Source: Tachypleus tridentatus (lineage: Eukaryota > Arthropoda > Merostomata > Xiphosura > Limulidae). Taken from it: a stretch of DNA of 64,000 nt. Shown here one piece after another: positions 11,641 through 23,680 of the stretch. The notes under the pieces were generated by a model. That model ran no database searches. It worked only from the letters and a program-made list of their open reading frames with translations, and had not been told where the DNA came from. Positions within the stretch are counted from its first letter, which is position 1, and each line of letters starts with the position of its first letter. The DNA lies in the NCBI RefSeq assembly GCF_004210375.1, contig NC_134833.1, forward strand, positions 17,725,396-17,789,395, in the 5' to 3' direction. A program made the translations under genes and the position numbers.

Positions 11641-12699
11641 TGGTGAAATGGATAATTCAGTATCTAGGCCCTCGTGTTGTTGGCAATAATTTCTTCATGT
11701 TGTAAGTAGGTTGTGTTGGTACAGAAGGTTTTGTTATTATGGAGATTTTCAGTTTGGTGTATTCCTTGAACGTTTATCCTCTCAGCAGAGTATCTGTAAT
11801 ATTTTAAGAATGGATACCTTTTATACTCTGCAATGTTGCCTGACTCCTTCCTCTGTTTTATCTGTTAATGGTAATATTATGTATACAATGTATTTAGCTA
11901 ATGGATGAGCTAATCAATCTTTGCAGTAAACTATGGGATGGAGATAGTGGACTTTCTTATGAACATATGGTAAACTGATGAAACTTTGTAAAATGGACGG
12001 CAATTGCCTGTTGTGAAGACAAGTGTAGAGGACAATGTTTCATCATGAATACTCTGCCTAAATAAGCTGTCAAAGAATGTGATGAACTGTTAGTTGTTTC
12101 TTTATGTTTGAGGTTCTCATATTTCTTAGGGAATTGGATATGTTACACTTAATATTTATGCAGTGGTTTCTTCAACTTGAGTTTGGAACTAGATGGTATA
12201 TTTTGTATCCGTGATTACATTTTTCTGGTGATAGGAATCTTTCTTTAAATTTCTTAGAGGAACTTAATGGTGTGTTCCTTATTTATGATTACAGTGGTGT
12301 GTGTTACCTTTGTTTGCCAATAGAAATTATTTATATTTCTGAGTTTGCAATTTTTACTTGATAGACTATAAGTTATGTCTTGCTATGATTGTAGCTCTAT
12401 CTAGGATGGGTACTCTATGAAGTTTAGTCCTATATTTAGTACACTTTTTTCAGGGTCCACCAGTAATCATTTACTTAATTTATTAGTATGTTTTCAGGTG
12501 TGTCTGTTATATGAGAACACTTTTTGGTTTGAGAACTGATGGGTGAATGTAGTTTCTTAATGTGAATTTCCTTGGTATGTGTGCTGGGATAAAGTTTGAA
12601 TGGCTCTTTATCATTGTAGGGTTTATGTTACCGGTTGAAGAACCTTTTTATATATATAGGTTATTAATGTTTTATGTGTTTTTTTATTCACTTGGTAAT
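11641..12699. other. spacer between two opposed Penelope-like remnants
   Basis: About 1 kb separating the RT cores of the two copies. By position it should hold decayed N-terminal RT parts of one or both. I can read only weak resemblance on the - strand near 11900, too degraded to annotate by domain. Confidence 0.35.
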
Positions 12700-13540
12700 A
12701 TTTGATCATATTTTTTAGCATGGCTTTTTAAGTTTCTAAGTTTCAGGATTGGGCTTGGATATGTTGATGATATATTTGTAATATAATCACACTCAAAGAC
12801 AGTACTGATGAACCATCTGAACAGGCAACATCCTACAATATAACTTGTTGTAGAAATGGAATGTAACAAACTCCTATTTTTAGAAATGGTGTACAGCAAA
12901 CTTATGGGTAAATACATTAACCATAAATCAAAAATTATCCTCACAGTAAAAAAATAAACATTATTTGTGATACTAAAGATGCCAAAAAGAAGGAAGGAAA
13001 AAAATACGTACATTACTACAACTTCATTGACAGTAGAAGGTTAGAATGTTTATTTGCTAAAGAAACGATAAAAAGATAAACATCAAATATAAACAGTAAG
13101 GAAATTAGACACACAGCCATATTCCTTTCTCTCTGAAAATACATAAAGGATACACAAACAATATACAATCAGAACAGATTTTCGAAGCTACAACAGTTAC
13201 AGTAAGCATTCAACAAATTGCCTAAAGTTCTAATGGAGAGAAAATAAACCATCATCTACAAAATATCTCTTGCATTTGTGGACTTCAATAGATCTGAGAA
13301 ATAAAAAGACCAACACATGTCAAAATTGATAAAGACACAAGATTATAATCTGATTATGGGCAACAGCAGATCATTCTGGAAAAGAAGACAATACAATAAA
13401 TTAATGGATTGTGAACCACGATACAAAAAAAAGTTTGACAAAAGAAGGCTTGAACAGTTACCGAACACACTTACTCAACCTGGGGTAAAAGTAAGCAAAA
13501 ACGTTTATTAAAGTCCTAATAAGGAAGGTCCAAGATGAAG
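12700..13540 (+). pseudogene. second Penelope-like remnant, opposite orientation
   Basis: The + strand reads GYVDDIFVI near 12760, followed by MNHLNRQHPT and later KLLFLE, as expected just after the catalytic core of a Penelope-like RT. About 510 bp downstream is CICGLQ then, after two stops, EIKRPTHVKIDKD. This aligns residue for residue with the GIY-YIG segment of the - strand copy (CGLEYAEETKMSIKVRIDK). Multiple in-frame stops make it non-functional. The short ORF at 13317-13511 is the tail of this domain region read in a shifted frame. The two copies face each other head to head. Confidence 0.6.
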
Positions 13541-16256
13541 AAACACATATAGTACACCAACTCCTGACCATTACACCCATGCCAGGTGCTTTCTCAGGAC
13601 CCCACCCTCATGGCAGTAAAAGTAGTTACTAATTAGTATTTAGTTCAAAAATAATTAGTAGTTCATTAATAATTATACTAAGTTGATTCTCTGGGTGACA
13701 AACCATGATAACAATACATGGATAGCTAACTTAGTAAGTTAAGCCTTCAGTAGTCTGTTAAGTTAATTATAGCTTCGCTTGCTACCTTTTCCTTGTTGGC
13801 TTTCCTGGAACTAATATCTAAAGAAAAGGTTTTGGTTCTGCATAATTTTAAAACTATACAAGCTCTATTTTTGGACAAAATTTTACTTAAATTTTAGAAT
13901 ATACATTTTTGTGGCAAAATTTGAGTGAGAAACTAAACAATTTATCAAACATCAATTATTTCCAACACATTTGCTTTATATTTTTCTATGAAAAATCAGT
14001 ACGTTTAAACTGATGTAACTTCTTAGATTTGCAGTGATCTGTGTATGGATACTGATCCGAGGTTGTCCCATTTTGCTTATATCACAACTATTTTTATTAA
14101 ACTGAAATAGCTTTTTATATAAATAATATATAATAACTCGGTACTGTTTTGGCAAGCTTTCATTTATTGGTGCTGTACAGATAGCAACATGAAACATGGA
14201 AACCATTCTGTTGAAATATTTAAGATGTGGAGAGGGTTAGAATTTTTTGAAACTTTTAAGAGTGTAGACAGTAGTAAAAGATTTATTATCATGCGTTACA
14301 GGGACTTGCATGAAAACAGTTTTGAATACAACCAGCTGATTTTGATTGCAAATACTTTATCAAGTATGTTAGCCGTGAGTTGACAGTTTTTAATAAGTGA
14401 ATAATACCCCCACACAGAGTAATAATAATGTGAATTATATACAACCATTACAGTATAAATTGTCAGTAGGGGGGGGGGGGGGGGTCAATGTTAATTACTG
14501 AAGAATGAAGTTCACGGAATGAGTGTTGTTCGTCTTGAATATTTAGGTGGCTGACTCTTCCAAGTGCTAAATATCTATAAATCACGTTCAGTAATATTAA
14601 AATTATGTAACACTTCCTTAACTGGCTATGAAACCATTTGAGAAAAATTATTTTTTTAATGGTTTCTTTCACGTGAATATATCGCTAATAAATTTAAAGG
14701 TATTTACTAATTCCATCTTACACCCTGAGTTAGCATGAGTTTGCTGTATATGTGAAATATTATTAAAGTATTCTTAAATTACATAATCGTAACTTGATAA
14801 ATATACTTTTAAGAGAAATGTACTTCTTGAAACTTTTATTTCTAAGTGTTCATCCCATGATGTCGTTCTACCCTGTCTTTTGATAATCTAGAATGAAATA
14901 ATGTACAAATTGGACATCAAACCCTACTGTACTGTGTACCTCACTTTGCATAATTCAAGATAATATATTCATATTTAGATCCCGGACAATGAAATTTCTT
15001 TTACGTTTTATAATGTATTAGTTTTAGTTTTTTGACACGTATTTTCATATACTTTCACTATGACATGATGTTTCAAAATTTCATATCAGTAAGTCACTTG
15101 TGGAAAAAATGAATCTTTAAGTAAGCTATAATTAGGTAGCTTGGGTTCACATGTTAACAGATTCACTCCACCTTGAAATATACTGCAAAAAAATATCGTT
15201 TTTTTATCAAATGGGTTACCAATTTTCTATATATATTGACCCTATGTTAAAAGTTAGACATAATCTGTCATAGTGTCAGTACGATACTGCTAAGTCCATC
15301 TTGATTATGTTACATTCACAGGTGTAAGAAAATAGCTACTATAATCTGCTTTAGTATGGTGGGAAAATTATCCACAGCAGTAGACTTCTATTACCTTTGT
15401 TTATTTTTATCTTTAATACTTACTTAACAATAACTTTTTTGTCAGAGATAACTGTGCACTTACAGCAATAGTAAAAAATCAACATGGCTGTTAGTGTACA
15501 GCTAGTTAAATACTTACAAAGATTGGGATAAGTTATTTCATCAGTTTGGTACCCTCACTCTTAATGGTGGAGTTTATGCTAATTAGCAACCAAGCTTGCC
15601 CTCTCTGTGTGATATTTACATCTGAGGGCTACTAGTTTACATTTATTTGTATGTCTGTACACAGGATATGCTATTAAGGATATTAAACCCCAAGTAACTT
15701 ACTGTTACTTTTCTAACACTGATCACCTTAATAAATAGTTTGTTTTCAGATTTGGTGAAAACCAGAACACTGAAGAAGTTTAGCAGGAGGTTTGAAAAGT
15801 AGTTTTAGAGAACGTTGTTGGATATCGTAAAAGACGGTTTCTCTGGGCAGTTCAAAGTAAGATGGCAGTAGGAAAAGGGATGGTTTTGGTATCACTTGAA
15901 AAACGTGTTGTTATATTTGTGGATAAATCTTATGGATCACCCTTACTTTTGTTTTTTTAATACAAATGTGTCAACTTACTATTAATATTATCAATTTCAA
16001 AAAAGTATTATAATTAAATACATACAGTAAAATATATCTTAAGTGGTTTTGTCGTGTAGTTTGGTCAAACGGTTAGCATTATATTAAAATGTCTTTAGTA
16101 TTTTTGTTTACACGAATCTTCTGGGACTTATATTGAACTTTCATATTTTAATTTTAAGCCTAGTTGCAGGAGAATTATTTTGTCATTTTTAAATTTACTG
16201 TTTTAATTTTTTGATGAGAATTTGAACCTGTGTTAAATGCAGGTTTCATTCGTTAA
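13541..16256. other. intergenic, no gene seen
   Basis: AT-rich sequence without recognisable genes. Short ORFs at 13976-14206, 14189-14383 and 14463-14672 have no supporting features. A poly-G run sits at 14469. Confidence 0.4.
14469..14484 (+). repeat. poly-G run of 16
   Basis: Sixteen consecutive G residues in otherwise AT-rich sequence. It may be a length-variable microsatellite or partly a sequencing artefact. Confidence 0.9.
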
Positions 16257-16318
16257 CCCTTAAACAGCGGCCGTCATCAATTGATGATCTAACCTAACAA
16301 CATTACCGCTGTTTAGGG
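16257..16318. mobile_element. 62-bp piggyBac-like MITE
   Basis: It begins CCCTTAAACAGCGG and ends CCGCTGTTTAGGG, near-perfect inverted termini. The left flank is TTAA and the right flank TTTA, one base from the TTAA duplication used by piggyBac elements, whose ends begin CCC. The centre has a smaller palindrome, CATCAATTGATG. There is no coding capacity. The short length makes family placement tentative. Confidence 0.5.
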
Positions 16319-16727
16319 TTTATCGATTTTATCAATATTTTTGTAATTATTTTTTTTACTGTGGAAATTATAATACAGTTTTTTTAAACCAATTATAATT
16401 CAACATTTTCATCAGGATTTGTTTTAGAAATCTTTTTTTTTTAACTGTATAAGTTTCACTTAGACCTCACCTTCGTTTTATTCTGTTGTGTTTTGTAATA
16501 AGTCAACATGAAATTAACGTGGATTAAAAATATGAGACAAGAATTATATATATAAATGATTGGTAGAAGGTGATCCTAAGTTTTGAACAATTAATCTGAA
16601 GTAACTTGTGTGGTTACTGACGAAAAAAGGATATTTAAAATAAAATTATTCACATTGGCATGAATTAGTTATATTTACAGTCAATGAAATTCTTTATTTA
16701 ATATAATGTGCTTATTTATTAATAATA

Positions 16728-17001
16728 GGCCTGGCATGGCTAAGCGCGTAAGGCGTGCGACTCGTAATCCGAGGGTCGCGGGTTCGCGCCTGCGTCGCGC
16801 TAAACATGCTCGCCCTCTCAGCCGTGGGGGCGTTATAATGTGACGGTCAATCCCACTATTCGTTGGTAAAACAGTAGCCCAAGAGTTGGCGGTGGGTGGT
16901 GATGACTAGCTGCCTTCCCTCTAGTCTTACACTGCTAAATTAGGGACGGCTAGCACAGATAGCCCTCGAGTAGCTTTGTGCGAAATTCCAAAAAAAACAA
17001 A
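16728..17001 (+). mobile_element. tRNA-derived SINE, family 1, full length
   Basis: A tRNA-like head with an A-box-like TGGCTAAGCGCG and B-box-like GGGTTCGCGCC is followed by a body containing CGTTGGTAAAACAGTAGC and GGACGGCTAGCACAGATAGC, then an A-rich tail. The loop CTCGTAA suggests a tRNA-Thr ancestor (inference). Similar T/A-rich words on both sides may be a target duplication. Confidence 0.9.
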
Positions 17002-19192
17002 ACATGCTTATTTATTTATTTATATTTTATTTATTTACGATAACCATTACTGGTTATTGTAAAGAAAAAAACAACAGTGAGAAGTGTTGTTTTTATACAT
17101 ATATGAATTGATCGTGAAATTACTATATTAAGTGTGTATAACTGTAGTAGGCCTAGAAATTTAGCAGACTGATATTAGATTTCAGTCTAGACAGAATGAT
17201 GTAAAGTTAAGTTTAGTCATCCAGAGAAATGGAATTGTAAAAAGATGTCAGAATAATTTGGTATGTATATGTACATATATAGTGCAATGTTATAATTGTT
17301 CAGGTTTTTTTGTTTGTTTGTTTCTTTTTTTTGTTTGTTTGTGGACTTTTAAACTGGTTCAATTTGCTGCTTCGTGCTTAGAACCGTTATTTAAGAACAT
17401 ATGAAATAACTGTTATGATTCATCAAAACTGTATTTTCTGACACGTAACTTCAAATATGAAATTTTAGTTTGAGGTTTTATTTATGACCATCATATCATC
17501 ACAAGGACTGTTTTTATCATAAATATATTTATTTTCTTTCAGAGGCCTAACTATGGATTTTTAACGTGCTTTTGTGATTCAAACGTGTTATCTTTTTCTT
17601 ACTTTTAACAACTGTTACCATTGTATGTAAAATAGAAACATTTAATGTAAATGGGTTCTGTGTTGCCAGATGTCTTGTGTCTGTTGTCGCATAAAGAAAA
17701 AAAAAATTGCATTTGTGGTTATCTTCACTTAGTTACTTTTATTTTTTGCACGAATTTATATTCCAAATGCCAAAACTTCCATCATTTTGTAATTGTAACT
17801 ATGTCACCAAAGGCTAAACGTGCGCTTGTGTATTTCATGATCAGCATATTGACCATAACTAATGAATGTTTTTTTTAACTGTTAATTTCATATAAGAATG
17901 TTTGTACAGAGTGATACTCTAGTTAAAACCCGACAGAAAGGTGGTGCGAAACAGCCACTTTAGAAATTACAAACGGTTTTTGTCTTTCATATATGATTTA
18001 GAAATTAGTAATATATTCTGAAAAGCTTGCAGTTCGGCTATCCGCTATTGGCGCAACAACTTGTAAGCGGCTGGAATGATATTTGTGATGTAGGATTAAA
18101 CGTCTAGTATATTGAATCAGAAATAACATCATATTTACTTACGAGTGATGTAACATTTGTTCATAAACGCACCTCTGCACTTCATTATTTCAGAATTTAT
18201 AGGTGGCTAGGCTTCGCTCTAGATTTCATATTTTGACAAGAAAAGTTCAGTGATGGATCTAGTAGGAAAGATGAATTGGCTGAAACGTCAAACCTCCCAA
18301 ACAAGTTATAATAGTAAGCGTATAAATATAAATCACATCAAACAAGTTGTTACCAAAAATCTTCGAGAAGTAAATTATACAGTTATCTTCATTGTTGGCA
18401 GGTGGTGTAGCACAAAATTGAATTTCTTATCTGGTTAATTTATAGAATATGATTCGTTAATTCATATGAGAGTGACAAGAACGCGGGAAGAGGGTCCCTC
18501 ATGCCGAAGGAGAACTGTTGTCCCTCAGTTTTGTTGTCGGGTTTTAATGTTATATAAAAAAGTAAGTTTTTCATTTCGTGCCGCAGAAATGTGTCTAATA
18601 AAAAACAACTCTTATATGTTGCATGAACACAGAAAGAATCATGTTTCTCATTTTCCTGAAGGTCACTCTTGCGGACGACCTTGCGTGCCTCTGTGTTCTA
18701 TTTCACTTGGTTGGTCTGTGCATGTGATTGTGAAATACAGAAATATTTACTATTTCCTGTATATTAAAAAAATACACTCCATCACCAATTTTCCGCCCCC
18801 AGCTTGAATTTTTTCCCCCGTATTTGGAGAGCAATGCGTATTTTACATTTCATTGCTGTAGTGTATGTATACACAAGCTTGAAATAAAATGTACTAAGTT
18901 TGTGGCACTCATAACCTCATAATGCAAAAACTCGGAATTCTCGTTCATGGTTTATTCTTATGCTCAGTAATTCTGATTTTGATTTTCACCTAAAACTATT
19001 GTGAAGACATACCGATTTACGGTAGTCTTTTTAAACGCGCATTTACCCAAAAGGCATATTTAAATACTGTAAATGACTATGCTTGTAAGTGAAGCAAATA
19101 TACTACAAAGCACCACAAAAGTGCGCAATAATTTATTATTACAGAACCAAGTTCGATGGGCAACTATTTGTTTTGTCCCGCTATAACAAGTT

Positions 19193-19237
19193 AAGAATTA
19201 AGGGTGAGATGTACCCTCTCTGACGCCCTTAATTCTT
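19193..19237. repeat. 12-bp perfect inverted repeat with 21-nt loop
   Basis: AAGAATTAAGGG at 19193-19204 pairs perfectly with CCCTTAATTCTT at 19226-19237. The transcript could form a hairpin. No gene or element is visible around it. Confidence 0.7.
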
Positions 19238-21555
19238 CATACAGCCTTGTGATGTCACGGTAGTATCGAGTCCTGAAACGTGTGGTTGTCCAACGGTACT
19301 TTGTGACATTATACGCATATTATTTCGCGTTTTTAGCATTTAATAGTTCTGCTTAATTAAAGTAAACATTATGTTGCTACGGAATACGTTAAGGCATTGG
19401 TGTCTTGTAGCTATAGCGCATTTATGGCTATAATGTGTAAATGTGATATTCCGCCCCTTGAGGTGCGTGACTAAAAGCGTATAAATTATGCTTGAAAGTA
19501 TAAATTTAGATATAGTGAAGATTGAAAACTACCGTATATATATTGCTGTCATTAAGTAATGTGGTAATAAAGTATTAGAATTAAAACATAACGGGGGGCA
19601 TAACAAAACACATGTTAAAATGGATGGTTTATGCTACGAAGTACTAATATATTAATATTGTTTAACTAACAATCTATCCGACTGTCTCATGGACATCTGA
19701 ATAGATACTCATGTTTAAGTAAAAAAAAAAGGGTTTTAGTATAATTCGGATGTGTGAAAAACAGAATTAGTGCAGGTGTTTCTTATTACAAAATGTGCCA
19801 CCAGGGTATCTGAAGTTCGGTGTATTTGTTACGATTTTAGCGCAACTGAAGATTGTAAAATAATGCTAATAGAGAAACTAATAAATTAAAGCATATGTAT
19901 AAATAACTGAGTATATACGACGTGCATCCCGGCAAGAGCTTTTCTTGAGGTTTCATTTTTATATTTGTTTAACCTTAAGGGGAATTTCTATAAATTAATT
20001 TTTATTGTAATGAATTTTGGCAGAGTACTTGCCATTGTCAATATACATTTTAGATATGTTGACATGTGCGTGTGAAGTCGTAATGTGCAGATTTTAAGCT
20101 GTTTTTCACAACATTTACTGTTTACACACGCGTATGTGAACCGTTGAATAACAATTTAAAATTTGGTTGTGACATGACCCATTTGTGTTACATATTTATG
20201 TAATTCGCGACGTTCTAAGAATATTTTTGTTCTATTGCTTCCACCTGTATTATCTGTCTGGAAAACTGTGTCACTTGTCTTGTATGTAATGAAATAAAGT
20301 TGTTTTATGTGCTTCACTGTTTGTTTGTTTATTCTTAATTTATTAAAATATTTTTTCTTCATTAGACCGTGTCATAGCTTCAAACTTTTATGTGCCTACC
20401 AACTGTAATGTGATTTTGCCCACCACTGGTGTCGTACCCCAGTTTCTGGCGTTGTTTTTTGTAAATTGGGACCACACAGTAGTTTGACCGTAATAGGGCG
20501 TTCCATAACTTATCGTGTTTTATCATATAACTCCTAAACTAACACCTTTAAAAGCAATATTTTCAATTTGTATTGATGCCTTGGGTACAAGGACTTTTTT
20601 TTTCTTCTTCATGGAACAGCTCGAATACTTGAGGTATGCCACGGTCAGACAGATGTGCCGTGGAAGCAGCTTGTGTGCACTAAACTTTTGTCACTTTTTC
20701 CAGACTGAAATTCTTGATTGTGTCGAGTGCCGTTGCTTGGGGTACAACGGGACGACTTGTTGCAAGTCTCTTTCTGGGTGGTCCTGGTTTTCCCAAGTTG
20801 ATTGAAGTTATTTTGTTTCACAATTATATTAAGTGCATTAGATATCCCCGACTTGGAAGTTCTAAATTCAGATGTATGAATATTTTGCATCAAAACGAGC
20901 TGTTGCATACTTTTCCTGAAAACGATCCATGTCTGGTGACGTGACACCACTGTTTGGAAGATTTAAAATGCAGTTATGACATGTTCCATTCCACTGTGAT
21001 TTTGTATCGACTGTGACTTTCGCTAACTTGCTGAATTGTGTATTAAAATTTGTTTAAGTATAAACTACTTAACCCTCTGAATTTCCAATGTTTAGCAAAG
21101 TAGGATATTATAACCTTATATGCTTTATTAAATATGACCTTTAAATTGGTAATGGAACATGTTTGGATAATTTTAACACTTCTTGGCTAAAGATGGACCT
21201 TTATAGTTTTATAGGTACAACATCACAGATACATACCGTAGAGCTGTAATGAATATTAATTGGCTAGTGGTCAAACGTAACCGATTGCATGAACCAAACA
21301 AGTCAGTATTTAGAAATTAAATAACCAATGGTCAATAAAGTGATCATTGGTAAATTCTAATACTTAGTTTTAAAAGTATAATTACGAAACGTACAATAAA
21401 GTTGTGAATATATATATATAAACCAATAAAGTGATACAGTGCACACACGTAAATAAAAATCTTGCTTATGTACCAATATTTTTATATATGTATGGATATT
21501 GGTTTTTAATTTACTTGTTTACTGTATCTTTCTTTACAATGTTATTGTGCGTTTT

Positions 21556-21603
21556 GTCAATCCCACTATTCGGTGGTAAAAGAGCAGCCAAAGAGTTCGC
21601 GGT
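21556..21603 (+). mobile_element. SINE family 1, body fragment
   Basis: About 48 bp match the SINE body (CAATCCCACTATTCGGTGG, then AAAGAGTTCGCGGT). Head and tail are missing. Confidence 0.65.
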
Positions 21604-22394
21604 AATTTCGATTTCGACTTTCAGAGATTGTTATTGAAAATGAAATGAATTGCTTTTAGCTGTCGCATGGTTATTTAAATGTACAGCATTTTTATTTAAA
21701 CTATAAAAGTATGAAATTTCTATATGTGGCTGTTATTACAAATTCTACACACTAGGAGAACAGACATATCACGTATTACGCTACCACACACAAAATTTGA
21801 AGTGGATCATTTTATCATAGAAATTAGTATAATGTAAAGAAATTTATTCTCCATTAATATAAATCATTTTCTAAATAAAGCAAGAAACGTATTGATTTTG
21901 CAAAGTCAAAATAAAAAGAAATTAAATTATTTGGAAGCCTGTGGATAATTGAAAGATTACATGTTTACAAGTAACTAATCAACATTGGCTTCTCTATGAC
22001 AATCTTAATAGACCTTAGTTAAACTGTGGTGAAGTGTTTCATATCTAAAAATTAAAAATATATACAAATAATTGACTAAATCAGCTAATATAATAGGAAA
22101 ACAACGTTCTGATACTGAATTATATTCAGATGTTGTACGTGATATTTTAAGCAAGGTTCTAAACTACAGAACATCAAATGTGTAGTTACTCGCAATATAT
22201 AAATGTTCTCAGTGATAAAACGGAGAAGTCTCTCCACTAAATCATTTATTTAAATATACCACATTCGTTTCGTAGGTGTAAAGCTGCAGTATTAATAAAG
22301 ATATTTGTGTATGTTTAAAAGTTGTTCACAAAGCATGACGTAGACGAAGAGAGGCTTAGTTTTGAAAGTAACGCTGACAAATAAGGTAAAAAAA

Positions 22395-22664
22395 GGTTTG
22401 GTTTGTTTTCAATTTCGCGAAAAGCCACACGAGAGCTATCTGCGCTAGCCGTCGCTAATTTAGCAATGTAAGACGAGAAGGAAGGCAGCTAGTCATCACC
22501 ACCCACCGCCAACTCTTGGGCTACTCTTTTACCAACGAATAGTGGGATGGAATGTCACTTATAACGCCCGACTGAAAGGGCGAGCATGTTTGGTGCGATG
22601 GGGATTCGAACCCACGACCCTCGGATTACGAGTTGAGCGTCTTAACCACCTAACCATGCCCGGC
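22395..22664 (-). mobile_element. tRNA-derived SINE, family 1, full length
   Basis: The reverse strand carries the head (B-box complement GGGATTCGAACCC), the body and the T-rich complement of the tail in that order. Close to consensus, so probably a younger copy. Confidence 0.9.
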
Positions 22665-23680
22665 TTCGCCTTTTAATACTTGCAATAGGCAGAACACAGT
22701 CTGTTGTGTAGCTTTGTGCTTATCAATAAATTGAATAACCTTTCAAGTTCCAGATGCTAACCACATGACCGATGGTCACTGTCACTCCAAAATAAGGGAT
22801 ATTGTATTTTTGGAGCATAATCTGGCTCATCAGTAGAAATGATATATATGTATTTCCATTTGTTTTTACGTTACATTAATCTTTTGAAAAGAAAGTGCAA
22901 GTGATACCTAGATGAAAACACTGGTTACGTGAGTTACTAAGTCAAAAGCAACTTTGTGTCTCTCTTGATCGACATGCCTCATGAAAACTACAGACAAAAT
23001 ATGTAGAGAATTTTCTTACATAAGTTAACGGGGTTGCGAACACATACTGCACATTAATACCCTATAATAAATATTGTGGCTGAGAAACATGATATGTAGT
23101 TACATCGAGTTAGACACATGCTTATTAAAGTTGTCTAAACAGTGTTTGTTGTCCAGTGTTTCTATCGACCAATTCGTTAGTTACGCCATTCAAATTCGAA
23201 TTCTCAGGATTGTCTTTGTTTACAAAATAATATTAGAAAGAGTACAGTCTAAAACAAAATAACTTGCGAAATGTGATGCATAGAAACTTTGTAGTAAGTC
23301 GCTAATGATAAGTGTATGATAATTTATCTTTTTTTTTCAAAGGTAATCCTCATGCCAATTTTCTCCTCCATTCCTCCTAAAAAATTAGTTTAGAATTAAA
23401 ACTCACTAATATATCATATATATTTACAAATAGAAGATAAGTAATTTTTATTAAAAACAATACTCTTTGAGGCTACATAGTCTATATCATAATCACTAGT
23501 TTGATAAATAATTACCAAGACAATGTGTAAGTGTTTATTAAAGACAAAACTTTTGAGTTAAACATTTATCCTTCAATGCCGTTGTGTTGAATATTTTGTG
23601 TAAAGCTACAGTTCCTTGTTGGGACTATGGTAATTCTACGGATTTACCATGGTAAACTCAAGGTGTCGAGTGTAGATGTA
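22665..23680. other. intergenic, with a SINE 3' fragment
   Basis: Positions 22688-22732 contain TTGTGTAGCTTTGTGCTTA, the 3' end of the third tRNA-derived repeat type in this window. Otherwise AT-rich with no gene recognised. Confidence 0.4.

Larger units (their letters stand above)
17002..22394. other. intergenic, no gene seen
   Basis: No convincing gene in about 5.4 kb. TTTG and T runs occur near 17305-17345 and a TA run near 21410. ORFs at 18466-18807, 20515-20805 and 20645-20950 lack splice context or family resemblance. A perfect inverted repeat (19193-19237) and a SINE fragment (21556-21603) are listed separately. Confidence 0.4.

Noticed and set aside
15750..15802. Exon-like segment after TGTTTTCAG with 16 open codons and a stop
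   Set aside because: Too short, no family match; such segments are expected by chance in AT-rich DNA.
17543..17608. Exon-like segment after TTTTCTTTCAG
   Set aside because: Short open frame with no resemblance to Rbfox or any known protein end.
18466..18807. 113-residue ORF
   Set aside because: No recognisable motif, splice context or codon pattern.
20515..20950. Overlapping ORFs on both strands near 20.5-20.9 kb
   Set aside because: I considered a degraded transposase on the - strand (KPGPPRKR-like text in one frame), but no further domain could be read.
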